Assembly: GCA_036274075.1 (NCBI GenBank) | Contig: DASUGK010000011.1 | Coordinates: forward strand, 1-29,764 | DNA: 29,764 nucleotides | Origin: CADEED01 sp036274075 | GTDB taxonomy: Bacteria > Pseudomonadota > Gammaproteobacteria > Steroidobacterales > Steroidobacteraceae | Reading direction: 5' to 3' | The notes under the pieces: generated by a model | The model's database searches: none | What the model saw: only the letters and a program-made list of their open reading frames with translations | Told to the model about the DNA's origin: nothing | Position numbers and translations under genes: made by a program | Shown: one piece after another, positions 9,087 through 17,660 of the stretch | How positions within the stretch are numbered: position 1 is the stretch's first letter | Layout: every line of letters starts with the position of its first letter

Positions 9087-10106
9087 GTGAAAATCGGTCC
9101 CTACGAGCTCGGCTCGAACGTGGTGCTCGCGCCCATGGCCGGCGTGACCGACCGGCCATTCCGTCAACTGGCGCGCCAGTTTGGAGCCGGTCTCGCGGCG
9201 TCGGAGATGATCACCAGCGATGTGAGGCTTTGGAGTACGAAAAAGACTCGCACTCGCATGGATCACGCCGGCGAGCCCGAGCCACGCGTCGTGCAACTGG
9301 CCGGCGCCGATCCCGAGGCCCTGGCAGAGGCCGCCCGCCGCAATATCGATCTCGGCGCGCAGATCATCGACATCAACATGGGTTGTCCCGCGAAAAAAGT
9401 CTGCAACCGGCTGTGCGGCTCGGCATTGCTCACCGATGAAAACCTGGTGGCGAAAATCCTCGGCGCGGTGGTAGCTGCGTCGAGCGTGCCGGTAACACTC
9501 AAGACACGCACCGGTTTTCGCCGCGATATGCGCAACGGCGTACGCATCGCGCAACTCGCTGAATCGTGTGGCATCGCAGCGCTCGCGGTGCACGGACGCA
9601 CGCGCGAAGATTTTTACGACGGTGAAGCGGAGTACGAAACCATCCGGGAAATCAAATCACGCGTCAAAATTCCGTTATTCGCAAATGGTGATGTTGATTC
9701 GCCGCAAAAAGCGCGCGCAGTGCTTGATTTCACGGGCGCAACAGGAGTAATGCTCGGCCGCGCCGCGCATGGCTCGCCGTGGATCTTCCGTGATGTCAAT
9801 TATTTTTTTACTCACGGAAAAAATGCTCCCGCACTTCCACTTCAAAAAATTTGCGCTACCATCCTCGCGCACCTCGAATCCCTCTACGCGTTCTACGGCG
9901 AAGAGACTGGCGTTCGGGTAGCACGCAAACACCTTGGTTGGTATCTGGAGAAGTTGCAGGATGCACCCGATGTCCGTCGGGAGTTGATGGCGGCTTCGAC
10001 GTCGGCGTCGCAGTTTGCGTTGTCGAAAAAAAGTCTCGATGACTGGGTGACCAGGCACGAGGCCACCGTTGCAACCTGGGGAGGCCTTGCAGCGTGTGCA
10101 CAATGA
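9087..10106 (+). CDS. dusB: tRNA-dihydrouridine synthase B
   Basis: DusB is a flavin enzyme that reduces uridine to dihydrouridine in the tRNA D-loop. The product is 339 residues from GTG 9087. This start has AAGG six bases upstream and gives the expected N-terminus KIGPYELGSNVVLAPMAGVTD; a longer reading frame upstream overlaps the DUF3426 gene and is not used. The FMN barrel motifs APMAGVTDRPFR, NMGCPAKKVCNRLCGSALL (with the catalytic Cys), VHGRTREDFYDG and ANGDVDSPQKA are all present, and a helical C-terminal domain follows. The gene is the usual partner of fis. From about 9640 to 9860 the sequence is clearly richer in A+T than its surroundings. Confidence 0.95.
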   Translation: MKIGPYELGSNVVLAPMAGVTDRPFRQLARQFGAGLAASEMITSDVRLWSTKKTRTRMDHAGEPEPRVVQLAGADPEALAEAARRNIDLGAQIIDINMGCPAKKVCNRLCGSALLTDENLVAKILGAVVAASSVPVTLKTRTGFRRDMRNGVRIAQLAESCGIAALAVHGRTREDFYDGEAEYETIREIKSRVKIPLFANGDVDSPQKARAVLDFTGATGVMLGRAAHGSPWIFRDVNYFFTHGKNAPALPLQKICATILAHLESLYAFYGEETGVRVARKHLGWYLEKLQDAPDVRRELMAASTSASQFALSKKSLDDWVTRHEATVATWGGLAACAQ

Positions 10107-10157
10107 CGATGCTGGTGGTTGTGTTCAGGCTCGAGCACAGACGATGGGGCGAAGAAA

Positions 10158-10442
10158 ATGACGGCGAAAACTTCACGGACCCGCAAAGATTCCGGTCGCA
10201 ATGGCACGCTCGAAATGCCCTTGCGCAATCACGCTGAGCGCGCCCTGTCCGATTATTTTTCCAACCTGAACGGCCACAAGCCGGCGCACCTGTACGACAT
10301 GGTGCTGCGCGAGGTGGAAGAGCCGCTGTTCCGGGCCGTGCTCGACTATTCCTCGGGCAACCAGTGCCGGGCTGCAGCGATTCTCGGGATCAACCGGGGT
10401 ACCTTGCGCAAGAAGCTGCGGCAGTTCGGCCTGTCGGGCTGA
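10158..10442 (+). CDS. fis: DNA-binding protein Fis
   Basis: Fis is a small nucleoid protein that bends DNA and regulates rRNA, recombination and many growth-phase genes. From ATG 10158 the product has 94 residues, close to the usual 98. A longer in-frame version from TTG 10119 is possible but adds residues unlike Fis. The C-terminal helix-turn-helix NQCRAAAILGINRGTLRKKLRQFG is diagnostic. The middle part, with LYDMVLREVEEPLFRAVLDY, forms the dimer helices. It follows dusB, as in E. coli, where the two form an operon driven from the dusB promoter. Confidence 0.93.
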   Translation: MTAKTSRTRKDSGRNGTLEMPLRNHAERALSDYFSNLNGHKPAHLYDMVLREVEEPLFRAVLDYSSGNQCRAAAILGINRGTLRKKLRQFGLSG

Positions 10443-10465
10443 ACGCCCGCCAGCGACAATAGCTG

Positions 10466-12031
10466 ATGCTGGTCTCGATCAAGCGCGCCCTGCTGTCGGT
10501 CTCCGACAAGACCGGACTGGTCGAATTCGCCCGCGCCCTGGTTGCGCGGAGAGTCGAAATCCTCAGCACTGGCGGTACAGCCAGGGCCCTGCGCGACGCG
10601 GGCATCGAGGTCATCGACGTCGGTACCTACACCGGCTTCCCCGAGATCATGGACGGGCGCGTCAAGACGCTGCACCCGCGCGTGCATGGCGGCCTGCTGG
10701 GGCGCCGGGGGGTCGACGATGCGGTCATGCAAAAACATGACATCCCGCGCATAGATCTGCTGGCGGTGAATCTCTATCCCTTTGCCGCCACGGTGGCCCG
10801 GCCGGACTGCACTTACGCCGAGGCCATCGAGAACATCGACATCGGCGGGCCCGCCATGGTGCGCGCCGCCTCCAAGAACCATGAATCGGTCACGGTCATC
10901 GTCGATCCGGCCGATTATCCGCGCGTATTGGCCGACCTGGACGCCAATGACGGCGCCACCAGCATCGACACGCGGGCCTCGCTGGCGGCCAAGGCGTTCG
11001 CGCACACGGCCAAGTACGACACGATGGTGTCCGAGTACCTGCTGGGGCGCGAGGCCAATTCCGATGAATCCTTCCCGGACACGCTGCCGCTGGTGTTCGA
11101 GAAGCTCCAGGACCTGCGCTACGGCGAGAACCCGCACCAACGCGCGGCCTTCTACCGTGAACCCTCGGCGCGCGGCTCCTGCGTCGCCACGGCGCGCATG
11201 CTCCAGGGCAAGGAGCTGTCATTCAACAATATTGCGGACACGGATACCGCCGTCGAATGCGTGCGCGTGTTCAACGAGCCGGCCTGCGTGATCGTCAAGC
11301 ACGCCAACCCCTGCGGCGTGGCCACGGCCGTTTCGCTGGTGGACGCGTATGACCGGGCGTACCGCACCGACCCCACCTCGGCCTTCGGCGGCATCATCGC
11401 CTTCAACCGCGAGCTCGACGAAGAGACCGCGGTGGCCATCGCCGGCCGCCAGTTCGTGGAAGTCATTGCCGCGCCGTCGATATCGCCGGGCGCCGCGGCC
11501 GCGCTGGCCGGCAAGCAGAACGTGCGCGTGCTGGCCGTCGGCCCGCTGTCGAACCGGCCCACGTCCGAAATTGAATATCGCAGCGTGGCCGGCGGCCTGC
11601 TCGCCCAGAGTCGCGACACGGCGCTGGCCGATCCGTCAACCTTCCGCATCGTGACGCAGAAGAAACCCACGCCCACGCAATACGCGGACCTGTGGTTCGC
11701 CTGGCGGGTGGCCAAGTACGTGAAGTCCAACGCCATCGTGTTCGCGCGCGAGGGCATGACGATCGGCGTCGGCGCCGGCCAGATGTCGCGTGTCTATTCG
11801 ACGCGTATCGCGGCCATCAAGGCCAGGGACGAAGGCCTCACCGTGGAAGGCAGCGTCATGGCCTCGGATGCGTTCTTCCCGTTCCGCGATGGCATCGACG
11901 TGGCCGCCGAATATGGCATCAAGGCCATCGTGCAACCCGGTGGCAGCAAGCGCGATGAGGAAGTCATCGCCGCGGCGGACGAACATGGCATGACCATGGC
12001 GTTCACCGGCATGCGCCATTTCCGGCACTGA
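10466..12031 (+). CDS. purH: Bifunctional AICAR transformylase / IMP cyclohydrolase
   Basis: PurH catalyses the last two steps to IMP: formylation of AICAR with 10-formyl-THF, then ring closure. The 521 residues match the family. The N-terminal MGS-like cyclohydrolase domain (about 1-150) shows ALLSVSDKTGLVEFARAL, STGGTARAL, DGRVKTLHPRVHGGLL and NLYPF. The transformylase domain has VIVKHANPCGVA with the catalytic Lys-His, then DAFFPFRDGID, and near the end GGSKRDEEVI. It follows fis by 23 bp, and purD follows after 15 bp. No PurR-like operator is evident. Confidence 0.98.
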   Translation: MLVSIKRALLSVSDKTGLVEFARALVARRVEILSTGGTARALRDAGIEVIDVGTYTGFPEIMDGRVKTLHPRVHGGLLGRRGVDDAVMQKHDIPRIDLLAVNLYPFAATVARPDCTYAEAIENIDIGGPAMVRAASKNHESVTVIVDPADYPRVLADLDANDGATSIDTRASLAAKAFAHTAKYDTMVSEYLLGREANSDESFPDTLPLVFEKLQDLRYGENPHQRAAFYREPSARGSCVATARMLQGKELSFNNIADTDTAVECVRVFNEPACVIVKHANPCGVATAVSLVDAYDRAYRTDPTSAFGGIIAFNRELDEETAVAIAGRQFVEVIAAPSISPGAAAALAGKQNVRVLAVGPLSNRPTSEIEYRSVAGGLLAQSRDTALADPSTFRIVTQKKPTPTQYADLWFAWRVAKYVKSNAIVFAREGMTIGVGAGQMSRVYSTRIAAIKARDEGLTVEGSVMASDAFFPFRDGIDVAAEYGIKAIVQPGGSKRDEEVIAAADEHGMTMAFTGMRHFRH

Positions 12032-12046
12032 AGTCCGGTTTCCCGC

Positions 12047-13348
12047 GTGAAGGTCCTGGTCGTAGGCAGCGGCGGTCGTGAACACGCGCTGGCCTGGAAG
12101 TGCGCGCAGTCGCCCAGGGTTTCCGAAGTCCTGGTGGCGCCCGGCAACGGCGGCACGGCGACCGAACCGCGCGTGCGCAATGTGCCCGTGGCCGCCGAGG
12201 ACGTCGCAGGCCTGGTGGCGCTCGCGAAGGCCGAGCACGTCGGGCTCACCATCATCGGCCCCGAGGCGCCGCTGGTCATCGGCGTCGTGGACGCATTCCA
12301 GGCCGCGGGGCTGCGCTGCTTCGGCCCCGTGCAGGCCGCCGCGCAGCTCGAAGGCTCCAAGGCCTTCACCAAGGAATTCCTGGAGCGTCACGGCATACCT
12401 ACCGCGGCCTACGCCACGTTCACCCGCGAGAATTTCGACGCCGACTGGGTGCGCCGGCAGCGCACACCCATCGTCGTCAAGGCCTCCGGCCTCGCGGCCG
12501 GCAAGGGCGTGGTCATCGTCGACTCGGCCGACGAGGCCATTGCAACCGCGCAGGCCATGTTTGGCGGGCAGTTCGGCTCGGCCGGCGACCAGGTGGTCAT
12601 CGAGGAATTCCTGCCCGGAGAGGAAGCCAGCTTCATCGTCATGGCCGATGGCAAGCACATCCTGACCATGGCGACCTCGCAGGACCACAAGCGCCTGCGC
12701 GACGGCGACGAAGGCCCGAATACGGGCGGCATGGGCGCCTACTCGCCTGCGCCGGTGGTCACGCGCGCACTGCACGAACGCATCATGCGCGAGGTCATCG
12801 AACCCACCATCCGCGGCCTCGCCAAGGACGGCACGCCCTACACCGGGTTCCTGTACGCGGGAATCATGGTGCATCCCGACGGCACGCCCAACGTGCTCGA
12901 GTACAACTGCCGTTTCGGCGACCCGGAAACCCAGCCCATCATGATGCGGCTCCGGAGTGACCTGGTGGAGCTGTGCGAGGCGGCGCTCGACAAGCGGCTC
13001 GACCGCGTGCACGCCGAGTGGGACGAGCGCGCGGCGCTGGGAGTGGTGCTGGCGGCAGGCGGATATCCGGACTCGGTGCGCAAGGGTGATGTCATCGCCG
13101 GACTCGATGCTGCGGCCAAACTATCTGCCGATGGCACGGGCAAGGTGTTCCACGCCGGCACCCGCGCCGAGGATGGCAAGATCTTGACCAGTGGCGGGCG
13201 CGTGTTGTGCGCGGTGGGCCTGGGCAAGAACGTCTCTGAGGCGCAGGCCCGGGCTTACGCGCTGGTGGACCAGATTTCCTGGCAGGGAATGCAGTGCCGC
13301 CGCGATATCGGCTTTCGCGCCGTGGCCAGGGAATCAACGGCGGGTTGA
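12047..13348 (+). CDS. purD: Phosphoribosylamine-glycine ligase
   Basis: PurD joins glycine to phosphoribosylamine with ATP to form GAR, the second step of purine synthesis. The GTG start at 12047 gives 433 residues. The opening MKVLVVGSGGREHALAWK is the family signature. The ATP-grasp part contains VVKASGLAAGKGVVI and GEEASFIVM, and the C-terminal part has FLYAGIMV and EYNCRFGDPETQ. The gene ends inside the 3' end of the convergent lipoprotein gene (15-bp overlap), so there is no room for a separate terminator between them. Confidence 0.98.
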   Translation: MKVLVVGSGGREHALAWKCAQSPRVSEVLVAPGNGGTATEPRVRNVPVAAEDVAGLVALAKAEHVGLTIIGPEAPLVIGVVDAFQAAGLRCFGPVQAAAQLEGSKAFTKEFLERHGIPTAAYATFTRENFDADWVRRQRTPIVVKASGLAAGKGVVIVDSADEAIATAQAMFGGQFGSAGDQVVIEEFLPGEEASFIVMADGKHILTMATSQDHKRLRDGDEGPNTGGMGAYSPAPVVTRALHERIMREVIEPTIRGLAKDGTPYTGFLYAGIMVHPDGTPNVLEYNCRFGDPETQPIMMRLRSDLVELCEAALDKRLDRVHAEWDERAALGVVLAAGGYPDSVRKGDVIAGLDAAAKLSADGTGKVFHAGTRAEDGKILTSGGRVLCAVGLGKNVSEAQARAYALVDQISWQGMQCRRDIGFRAVARESTAG

Positions 13349-14035
13349 GTCGCCTGCGGGCACGGGGACTGCCTCGACTTCGCCGCGTTTGGCATCCATC
13401 TCGCCGATCGATCTCCGGGCCGCCGCGCACGCGGGATCGTCGCTCGAGTCGCTGAGCGAGCAACCCATTTCGTAGAACTGGCGGGCACGCGCGTCGTCTT
13501 GCGGTTCGCCATGCCCGTCGTGGAATGCGTGGCCGTACATCGTGCACCCCCACGGATCCTTCGCCTCGCAGGCCCGGCGAAAGGTGCGTGCGGTGCAGGA
13601 CTGGATCTTGGGATCATCCCCCTTGTTCAGCTTGAGGTATGCCCCGCGATTGGTGCAGCCGGAGGCGTCACCGAGGATGCAGGAGCGCTGGAATACAATC
13701 TCCGCGGCTTTGCCCTGTTCCCGGGCTTCCAGTTCGTACGCCAGCCGACGGCAGGCGCCAACGTGATCAATGCGGCAGAACCTCAGGCACTGCCCGATGC
13801 GCTTGCCCTCGCAATTGCCCGGCGAAAGGTCCAGGCTCAAAGGCTCTTCGGTTGCCATCACGTCGGCGGGACAGGCGAGAGCCTCATCCACCCATGCGGA
13901 GTTCTCCATCACGCGTTGCGCGACTTCTTCCGGCGTGCGCGCAGGCTTGCCGCAGGCCGACAGCGTGAACGCTGTAGCCAGCAGCAAGGCCAGGTGGACG
14001 ACTGGGCGGCCGGAGCCCCGCCGCTTCAGGGCCAC
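13334..14035 (-). CDS. Cysteine-rich Sel1/Hcp-like lipoprotein
   Basis: The product is 233 residues from a GTG start at 14035, with a signal peptide and lipobox LSAC around residue 27, so it should be lipid-anchored. The mature part holds 12 cysteines besides the lipidated one. Most are spaced as in Helicobacter Hcp-type Sel1 repeats, for example SCILGDASGC and ACEAKDPWGC followed by GHGEPQDDARARQFYEMGC. In that family each helix pair is closed by a disulfide. The function is unknown; some Hcp proteins bind or cleave beta-lactams, which is notable because the gene overlaps the 3' end of a beta-lactamase gene by 10 bp. The ribosome binding site is weak, so expression probably relies on coupling. 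Its 3' end overlaps purD by 15 bp on the opposite strand. Confidence 0.8.
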   Translation of the reverse strand: MALKRRGSGRPVVHLALLLATAFTLSACGKPARTPEEVAQRVMENSAWVDEALACPADVMATEEPLSLDLSPGNCEGKRIGQCLRFCRIDHVGACRRLAYELEAREQGKAAEIVFQRSCILGDASGCTNRGAYLKLNKGDDPKIQSCTARTFRRACEAKDPWGCTMYGHAFHDGHGEPQDDARARQFYEMGCSLSDSSDDPACAAARRSIGEMDAKRGEVEAVPVPAGDSTRR

Positions 14036-14895
14036 TTCTCGCGCCCAATCAGAGCGCCGATGTCCGCATGCGCCGCGTTCAGTTCCTCGACGGCCTGCTC
14101 CGAGTCACTCATGTAGATGGCAGCGACGATCGGCCGGCGATTCGGCGGCCAGGTGATGACGAGATCGTTCACCGCCCCGTTCTCCCCCGTCCCGGTCTTG
14201 TCCCCGGTCTGCCAGTTCTTCGGCAGGCCGGCGCGTGCGCGTGTGAGCCCGGTGCGTGACGCGATCATCCAGTCGATGAGCAACGCACGCGATCCCAGCG
14301 ACAACACGTCCTGCGTGAAGATCTTGAGCATGTTCTCGGCCATGGCGTGCGGCGTCGTGGTGTCGCGCTCGTCGCCCGGCAGGTTGCTGTTGACCTCGGG
14401 CTCGGTGCGGTCGAAGCGCGTGACCTCGTCGCCGATGCTGCGGATGAAAGCCGTGAGCACCGAGGGCCCGCCGATGCCCTGCAGCAGGACGTTGGTGGCC
14501 GCGTTGTCGCTGAACGTCACGGCGGCGATGCACAGGTCGCGCACCGACATTTCCGTCACGTTGCGCGCCAGCTCCTTCTCCAGGATCGGCGAGTTCGGCA
14601 GCAGGTCCTTGCGCTCGATCGGCAGGCCATGCGTGAGCGGAAAGGCGCCCTTGTCGACCTGCCACAGCAGGGCCGCTGCCAGCGGTAGTTTGAACGTGGA
14701 CGCCATGGCGAAGCGCGCGTCGTCGTCGTGGGTGATGCGCTTGCCGCTCTGCGAATCGACGATGTGCACGCCGAGCCGGCCGCCGATCTTCTTCTGGATG
14801 GACCTGAGCCCGGAGGCGCCACGCGCGGCCGCGTGCGCGCCGTCGGCGAGCGCCGCCGCCAGCACCATCCCCAGGAGGCTGCGTCGCGTGAGCAT
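14026..14895 (-). CDS. Class A serine beta-lactamase
   Basis: The enzyme hydrolyses beta-lactams in the periplasm through an acyl-serine. It has 289 residues and an N-terminal MLTRRSLLGMVLAAAL, a signal with a twin-arginine pair that could use the Tat route. All class A elements are present: STFK (Ser66-Lys69), SDN (129-131), the omega loop RTEPEVNSNLPGDERDTTTP with the general base Glu165, and KTG (233-235) in TGDKTGTGENGAVND. It therefore looks active. The closest named family cannot be fixed by eye. The ATG shares ATGA with the stop of the upstream channel gene and has GGAG five bases before it. No LysR-type ampR neighbour is present, so expression follows the channel operon. Confidence 0.93.
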   Translation of the reverse strand: MLTRRSLLGMVLAAALADGAHAAARGASGLRSIQKKIGGRLGVHIVDSQSGKRITHDDDARFAMASTFKLPLAAALLWQVDKGAFPLTHGLPIERKDLLPNSPILEKELARNVTEMSVRDLCIAAVTFSDNAATNVLLQGIGGPSVLTAFIRSIGDEVTRFDRTEPEVNSNLPGDERDTTTPHAMAENMLKIFTQDVLSLGSRALLIDWMIASRTGLTRARAGLPKNWQTGDKTGTGENGAVNDLVITWPPNRRPIVAAIYMSDSEQAVEELNAAHADIGALIGREKWP

Positions 14896-16808
14896 CAGTT
14901 CTCCGCCAGCACCACGATCATGTCGCTCTCGGCGAAGGTGTGCTTCTCGGACTTCTTCGGGTTCACGTTGACGCCGTATCCCCTGTCCTTGTCGTCGGCG
15001 TGTTTCATGAGGCGGTAGCCGATGGCGGTCTCGCCGCGCTGCGCCGCCGCTTCCAGCACGGTGTAGAAGTCGACCGTGCTGCCGAGCCTGATGTAGTCGG
15101 TCATCGGGCGGATGTATATCTCACTGCCTTCGGAGCTGAACAGCACCTTGAACACCTGGTCGAGGTTCTTGTTTTCCGACAGCTGCGACATCATCAGGCT
15201 GACGAGCTTGTCGCTGACGATGAAATCGTCCGCGCGCGCGATCTGCGCCAGGGCCCGGTTCCGGAGATCCATCATTTCACTCACGATGGACAGACGGACA
15301 CCGGCGGCGTCGGCAAGGTTCCGCAGGTGCAGCAGCGTGATCAGGGTCTTGGCGTCGGCCTCCTGGACAGGCAGGTCGCTGTAGCTCAACAGGATCACGT
15401 GTTCGAAGGTCGTGGCCTTGACCGCTGCCAGCGTCGCCGCGTGCGTGATGTCGCCATCTGCAAAACGCACGCGCTGGCGCTGCGCGCGTTTGGCCACGCT
15501 CACCAGCGTGTCGCGAACGCCTTCCTGGCGGCAGATGACGATGGTCTCGGAGCCCGGGGCCACGTAGTTGTCGAGCTCGGCGATGATGGCTTCGGCCTTC
15601 TCGTTCCATCCCAGGATGAGGATGCGCTCCGGTGCCGGTGGCAGGCGCTGCCGGTTCGCCAGGGCACTGGTGTCAGGCAGTCCGCCGCCCGCGTCGCTGC
15701 GCAGTACCAGCGTGTCGTCGTCCTCGGTGATCGCGATGACCTGGTCGTCGCGCTCGAAGACGGTGTCCATGGGCGGATTGATGAGCACCTCGCCGCTGCC
15801 ACGCATCAGTCCCATGACGGTGGAGTCCTCGTAGGCCGAGATCACTTCGCGATAGGTGCGGCCCGCCAGGCTGGGCTCGGCCTTGAAGTAGATCTCTGCG
15901 CCGTCGAAATCGAGCAGCTCGGTGTAGACCACCGACAACCCCGACTGCCGGCAGGTCTGCGCCGTCACGCGCGCGATGAGATCCTCGCCCTGCACGTAGA
16001 TGGCCTCCTTGCCACCCACCAGCGCCGCCGCCTCGAGATTCCGCGCGTCACGCACCTCGGCGACGATGTGGTACGGCTCCTGCTTGCGCGCCGGGTTGTT
16101 GGTGATGGCCAGCACCGACTTGATGACGTGGATGTCGGGATTCCCGGTTTCCGGCGCCAGCACGATGATGGAGCGCGCCGAGTGCGGATCGACCACGGCG
16201 AGGTCGTCGAGATCGAGCGGATTGCCGCTGCGGCAGATGACGCGCGTGTTCTTCGTGGAGGGAAACTTCGCACGGATGTCGTCTTCCATCTCCACCTTGT
16301 CGCGTTCCGCGAGGACCACGATGCAGGGATCCTTCTGGTTCTCGTTGGCGATCAGCAGCTCGCCGATGATGGAGTACACCTTGCTGGACCAGCCGAGGAT
16401 GAGCGTGAACCCGTCCTCGATGACCCGCGAGCGGCCCTTGCGCATCTCGGTGAGCCGCGCCTCGAGGCCCGAGGTGATGGTGCCGATGAGGATGCTGACG
16501 ATGAAGATGCCACCGATGGTCACGACGAGCATCAGCAGCCGCAGCTGCCAGCCGCTGTCGCCGGCCACCACGCCGGGGTCCAGCGTGCGCAGCATGCTCT
16601 GCCACATGCCTTCGAAGAAGCCGTAGGGATGTTCGTGGCCGGCCGGGTCCTGGCCGATGCGCATGGCCGCCAGGATCAGCGCGGCCAGGATGATGATGGC
16701 GGTGGATAGCAGCGCCAGCCAGCCGATGATGGCGATGGTGCCCCTGGAAAGCGTGTTTTCGAACCGGTAGCGCAGTTTGTCGCGCCAAGTGATGGCACTT
16801 GTCGTCAT
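14895..16808 (-). CDS. CASTOR/POLLUX-like ion channel with NAD-binding (RCK-like) domains
   Basis: The 637-residue protein starts with a transmembrane helix (about 23-48). A short pore-like segment (FFEGMWQSMLRTLDPG) and a second helix (about 88-112) follow. A long cytosolic part contains two Rossmann-like regulatory domains, seen as LILGWSSKVYSIIGEL near residue 135 and ILILGWNEKAEAIIAEL near residue 395. Between them lies the CASTOR/POLLUX middle region. This is the bacterial version of the plant CASTOR/POLLUX channels, related to TrkA-N proteins and presumed to conduct cations. The ion, ligand and role are unknown. An RBS-containing hairpin lies just upstream (16817-16834). The stop overlaps the beta-lactamase start (ATGA). 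Confidence 0.88.
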   Translation of the reverse strand: MTTSAITWRDKLRYRFENTLSRGTIAIIGWLALLSTAIIILAALILAAMRIGQDPAGHEHPYGFFEGMWQSMLRTLDPGVVAGDSGWQLRLLMLVVTIGGIFIVSILIGTITSGLEARLTEMRKGRSRVIEDGFTLILGWSSKVYSIIGELLIANENQKDPCIVVLAERDKVEMEDDIRAKFPSTKNTRVICRSGNPLDLDDLAVVDPHSARSIIVLAPETGNPDIHVIKSVLAITNNPARKQEPYHIVAEVRDARNLEAAALVGGKEAIYVQGEDLIARVTAQTCRQSGLSVVYTELLDFDGAEIYFKAEPSLAGRTYREVISAYEDSTVMGLMRGSGEVLINPPMDTVFERDDQVIAITEDDDTLVLRSDAGGGLPDTSALANRQRLPPAPERILILGWNEKAEAIIAELDNYVAPGSETIVICRQEGVRDTLVSVAKRAQRQRVRFADGDITHAATLAAVKATTFEHVILLSYSDLPVQEADAKTLITLLHLRNLADAAGVRLSIVSEMMDLRNRALAQIARADDFIVSDKLVSLMMSQLSENKNLDQVFKVLFSSEGSEIYIRPMTDYIRLGSTVDFYTVLEAAAQRGETAIGYRLMKHADDKDRGYGVNVNPKKSEKHTFAESDMIVVLAEN

Positions 16809-16816
16809 GCGGACCC

Positions 16817-16834
16817 ACTCCCTTTGCAGGGAGT
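16817..16834 (-). promoter_or_regulatory. Hairpin covering the ribosome binding site of the channel gene
   Basis: ACTCCC and GGGAGT form a perfect 6-bp inverted repeat around a 6-base loop. On the minus strand the second arm is GGGAGT, eight bases before the ATG at 16808, and AAGGGAG is the only Shine-Dalgarno candidate. Base-pairing would hide it. Control of translation is an inference. The dyad could also be an operator, or part of the end of the upstream gene. Confidence 0.55.
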
Positions 16835-16862
16835 CTAGCTGCGCGTCCGGGACGAGGCGACC

Positions 16863-17591
16863 CTAACTGTCGGTGTCGTACTGGCGGATCGCCCAGGCCG
16901 AACCCGACAACGACATCGCGACGCCCAGCATGATCCACTCGAGATGTTCGTCCGGGGTGGCGATCACGCGCGGCAGGTGCACCAGCAGGACGAACAGCGC
17001 CATCATGATCGCCAGCAGGGAAGCGCCCAGCGACGTCCTGATGCCGCTCAACAGAGCGAGTCCCGCGGCCATGTGACCCACGCCGGTCGCGAAGGCCCAG
17101 AAGATCTGGTTCGGGGGCAGCCACGAGGGCACCAGCGCCGCCACGAACTCCACGTACCTGAAGTGCGCCGCGCCGAACGCCAGGGCCGAGAGACCGGCCG
17201 CGATGCACACGCCGTGCGCGAACTTCGCACTGAGCTTGCCGGCTGCGGCGGCGTACAGCGTGATCGCACCGGCGATCATGAACACCACTTCCGCGACACC
17301 ATTCCAGGTGCCGAAATCCCCGGGCTTCGACACGACGATCGGCCCATGCAGGATCAGGAGCCACAGCGCATAGGCGGCTGCCAGCAGCAACGCGCCCTGC
17401 CGCGCGTATTGCCTGCCCAGCATCGCGATGCCGCCGATGATGAGCAGGGAGCCGCTGACGAACGCCAGAGGCACCCGCAACGGAAAACCCGGGGGCACCG
17501 GCTGCCATTGCAGCGCGAAATCGCGGAACACGATGGCGACGACGCCTAACAGGATTGCGCCCAGCGCAAAGGGAAGCGCATTGCTGTTCAT
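16863..17591 (-). CDS. DoxX-like multi-pass membrane protein (paralog 1)
   Basis: The product has 242 residues, from the ATG at 17591 (GGAG eight bases upstream) rather than an upstream reading that would add a basic, non-family N-terminus. Six or seven hydrophobic segments cover most of its length. It is clearly a paralog of the protein at 17900-18622: both share FALQWQPVP, GALLLAA, an (I/V)FWAxATGxGHxAAGLAL stretch and LLVHLPRVIA-P-HxEWIML near the C-terminus. The C-terminal half resembles DoxX-family proteins. The function is unknown; DoxX relatives are quinone-linked or oxidative-stress membrane proteins. It lies 69 bp after yheU and 54 bp before the channel gene, on the same strand. Confidence 0.75.
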   Translation of the reverse strand: MNSNALPFALGAILLGVVAIVFRDFALQWQPVPPGFPLRVPLAFVSGSLLIIGGIAMLGRQYARQGALLLAAAYALWLLILHGPIVVSKPGDFGTWNGVAEVVFMIAGAITLYAAAAGKLSAKFAHGVCIAAGLSALAFGAAHFRYVEFVAALVPSWLPPNQIFWAFATGVGHMAAGLALLSGIRTSLGASLLAIMMALFVLLVHLPRVIATPDEHLEWIMLGVAMSLSGSAWAIRQYDTDS

Positions 17592-17660
17592 GGCACGACT
17601 CCGGGGGACGGACCGCTGCACCGGCCTGCCATGTGATAGCACCGGGCCCGTCGTCTTGCC

